Shown: positions 5,065 to 5,793 of the stretch, in pieces | Layout of the letters: every line of letters begins with the position of its first letter | Numbering within the stretch: position 1 is the stretch's first letter | Assembly: GCA_937995275.1 (NCBI GenBank) | Contig: CALKKN010000199.1 | Span: 1 to 5,793 of the forward strand | Origin: an uncultured Lysobacterales bacterium | GTDB taxonomy: Bacteria > Pseudomonadota > Gammaproteobacteria > Xanthomonadales > SZUA-36 | Length of the DNA stretch: 5,793 nt | Reading direction: 5' to 3' | Translations under genes and position numbers: made by a program | Notes under the pieces: generated by a model | What the model was told of the DNA's origin: nothing | The model's database searches: none | The model's input: only the letters and a program-made list of their open reading frames with translations

Positions 5065-5793
5065 GGCGCAGAATCTCATTGACGCTGGTCCGGGCGCGCG
5101 TCTGCTCGTCCACCTGCTTGACGATGACAGCGCAATAAAGCGAATGGCTGCCGTCGCTGGCCGGCAGCGTACCGGGTACGACCACGGAGCCGGATGGAAT
5201 TCTTCCACGCAGAGTCTCACCGCTCTCACGGTGATAAATCCGGGTGCTCTGCCCGATGTATACACCCATGGATAACACGCTGCCGCGTTCAACAATGACA
5301 CCTTCCACCACTTCGGAGCGCGCTCCGATGAAACAGTCATCCTCGATGATGGTGGGATTGGCTTGCAGGGGTTCGAGTACTCCACCTATTCCCACTCCGC
5401 CGGAAAGGTGCACATTCGCACCGATTTGCGCGCAGGAACCGACCGTTGCCCAGGTGTCGACCATGCTGCCCTGCCCTACCCGGGCGCCGATATTCACGTA
5501 ACTGGGCATCAACACGGCATCGTGGCCGATGTGTGCGCCACGCCGAACCGTGGCCGGCGGCACCACGCGGGCCCCGATGCTCTCGACCGGGTCGCCGTGT
5601 TCGCTGCCCCAGCGCAATGGAAGCTTGTCGAAGAAATTCGTGTAGCCAGCCCCGATCACTTCGTTCGCGTGGACGCGGAACGACAACAACACCGCCTTTT
5701 TGAGCCACTGGTTGACTTTCCACTCACCGGGCGGCCCCAGTGGTTCAGCCACTCTGAAGCGGCCGGACTCGAGTCCGTCCAGGCAATTCTCGA
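5054..5793 (-). CDS. dapD: DapD, tetrahydrodipicolinate N-succinyltransferase (5' end outside window)
   Basis: A cytoplasmic trimeric enzyme that transfers succinyl from succinyl-CoA to tetrahydrodipicolinate, the step that commits this branch to the succinylated intermediates later cleaved by DapE. About 245 residues are visible. The frame is open through the right edge, and the first visible residue (E of [16 protein letters not shown]) aligns to about residue 32 of the 274-residue E. coli protein, so roughly 31 residues are missing. A GTG at 5752-5750 is internal, not the start. Family signatures, in order: [12 protein letters not shown], then the left-handed beta-helix of hexapeptide repeats with [50 protein letters not shown] and GVYIGQST, and a C-terminal cap [12 protein letters not shown]. 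The stop is TAA. It overlaps the next gene by 11 bases and is the first visible gene of the operon, whose promoter lies off the right edge. Confidence 0.98.
   Translation of the reverse strand, partial: ENCLDGLESGRFRVAEPLGPPGEWKVNQWLKKAVLLSFRVHANEVIGAGYTNFFDKLPLRWGSEHGDPVESIGARVVPPATVRRGAHIGHDAVLMPSYVNIGARVGQGSMVDTWATVGSCAQIGANVHLSGGVGIGGVLEPLQANPTIIEDDCFIGARSEVVEGVIVERGSVLSMGVYIGQSTRIYHRESGETLRGRIPSGSVVVPGTLPASDGSHSLYCAVIVKQVDEQTRARTSVNEILRHVE

Noticed and set aside
4702..5385. Longer 227-residue version of the YffB-like protein
   Set aside because: The extra N-terminal 107 residues come from dapD read out of frame and resemble no family. The recognisable fold begins just after the ATG at 5064.
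5054..5752. Start of dapD at the GTG at 5752
   Set aside because: Upstream codons to the window edge translate to [13 protein letters not shown], which matches the DapD N-terminal region, so the gene simply runs off the edge.

Overview
The window reads as gammaproteobacterial chromosome, from a GC-rich organism. Three observations support this: ClpB and DapD are close along their length to the E. coli-type proteins as I remember them; dapD, a yffB/arsC-like gene and dapE lie in tandem (E. coli also has yffB directly before dapE); and the spacer carries a REP-type palindrome with a GAGCGGCTTTAGCCGC core, of the kind common in Pseudomonas, Xanthomonas and relatives. I cannot name the genus.

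Layout, right to left, because almost everything is on the minus strand. (1) 5793-3570: a tight operon of dapD (5' end beyond the right edge), a YffB/Spx-like thioredoxin-fold gene overlapping dapD by 11 bases, and dapE starting 1 base after it. DapD and DapE are the acylation and deacylation steps of the succinylase branch of lysine/meso-diaminopimelate synthesis. (2) 3573-3376: a roughly 200-base nested inverted repeat. Two REP-like palindromes form the outer arms, a 28/29 inverted repeat forms the inner arms, and a perfect 7-bp stem lies near the centre. The right outer arm contains the dapE stop codon. A 7-bp direct repeat, TGCGAAC, brackets the inner palindrome and suggests one element inserted inside another. 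(3) 3361-3277: a sigma32-like heat-shock promoter, a 5' leader hairpin and a good ribosome-binding site for clpB. (4) 3276-709: clpB, a complete Hsp100 disaggregase. (5) 700-382: a hairpin after clpB, then a small secreted cysteine-containing protein of unknown function. (6) 1-366, plus strand: the 3' part of an unrecognised acidic-protein gene that is open through the left edge and converges on the small secreted gene.

The genes at 709-5793 are housekeeping (cell-wall precursor and lysine synthesis, protein disaggregation). The left 700 bases differ: they use AT-richer codons (aga, ata, tta, tca) and encode small unrecognised proteins, so a core/accessory boundary probably lies just downstream of clpB. 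I see no rRNA, tRNA, CRISPR array, transposase or integrase. The most unusual feature is the nested palindromic element between dapE and clpB. I found no evidence of a new multi-gene system.
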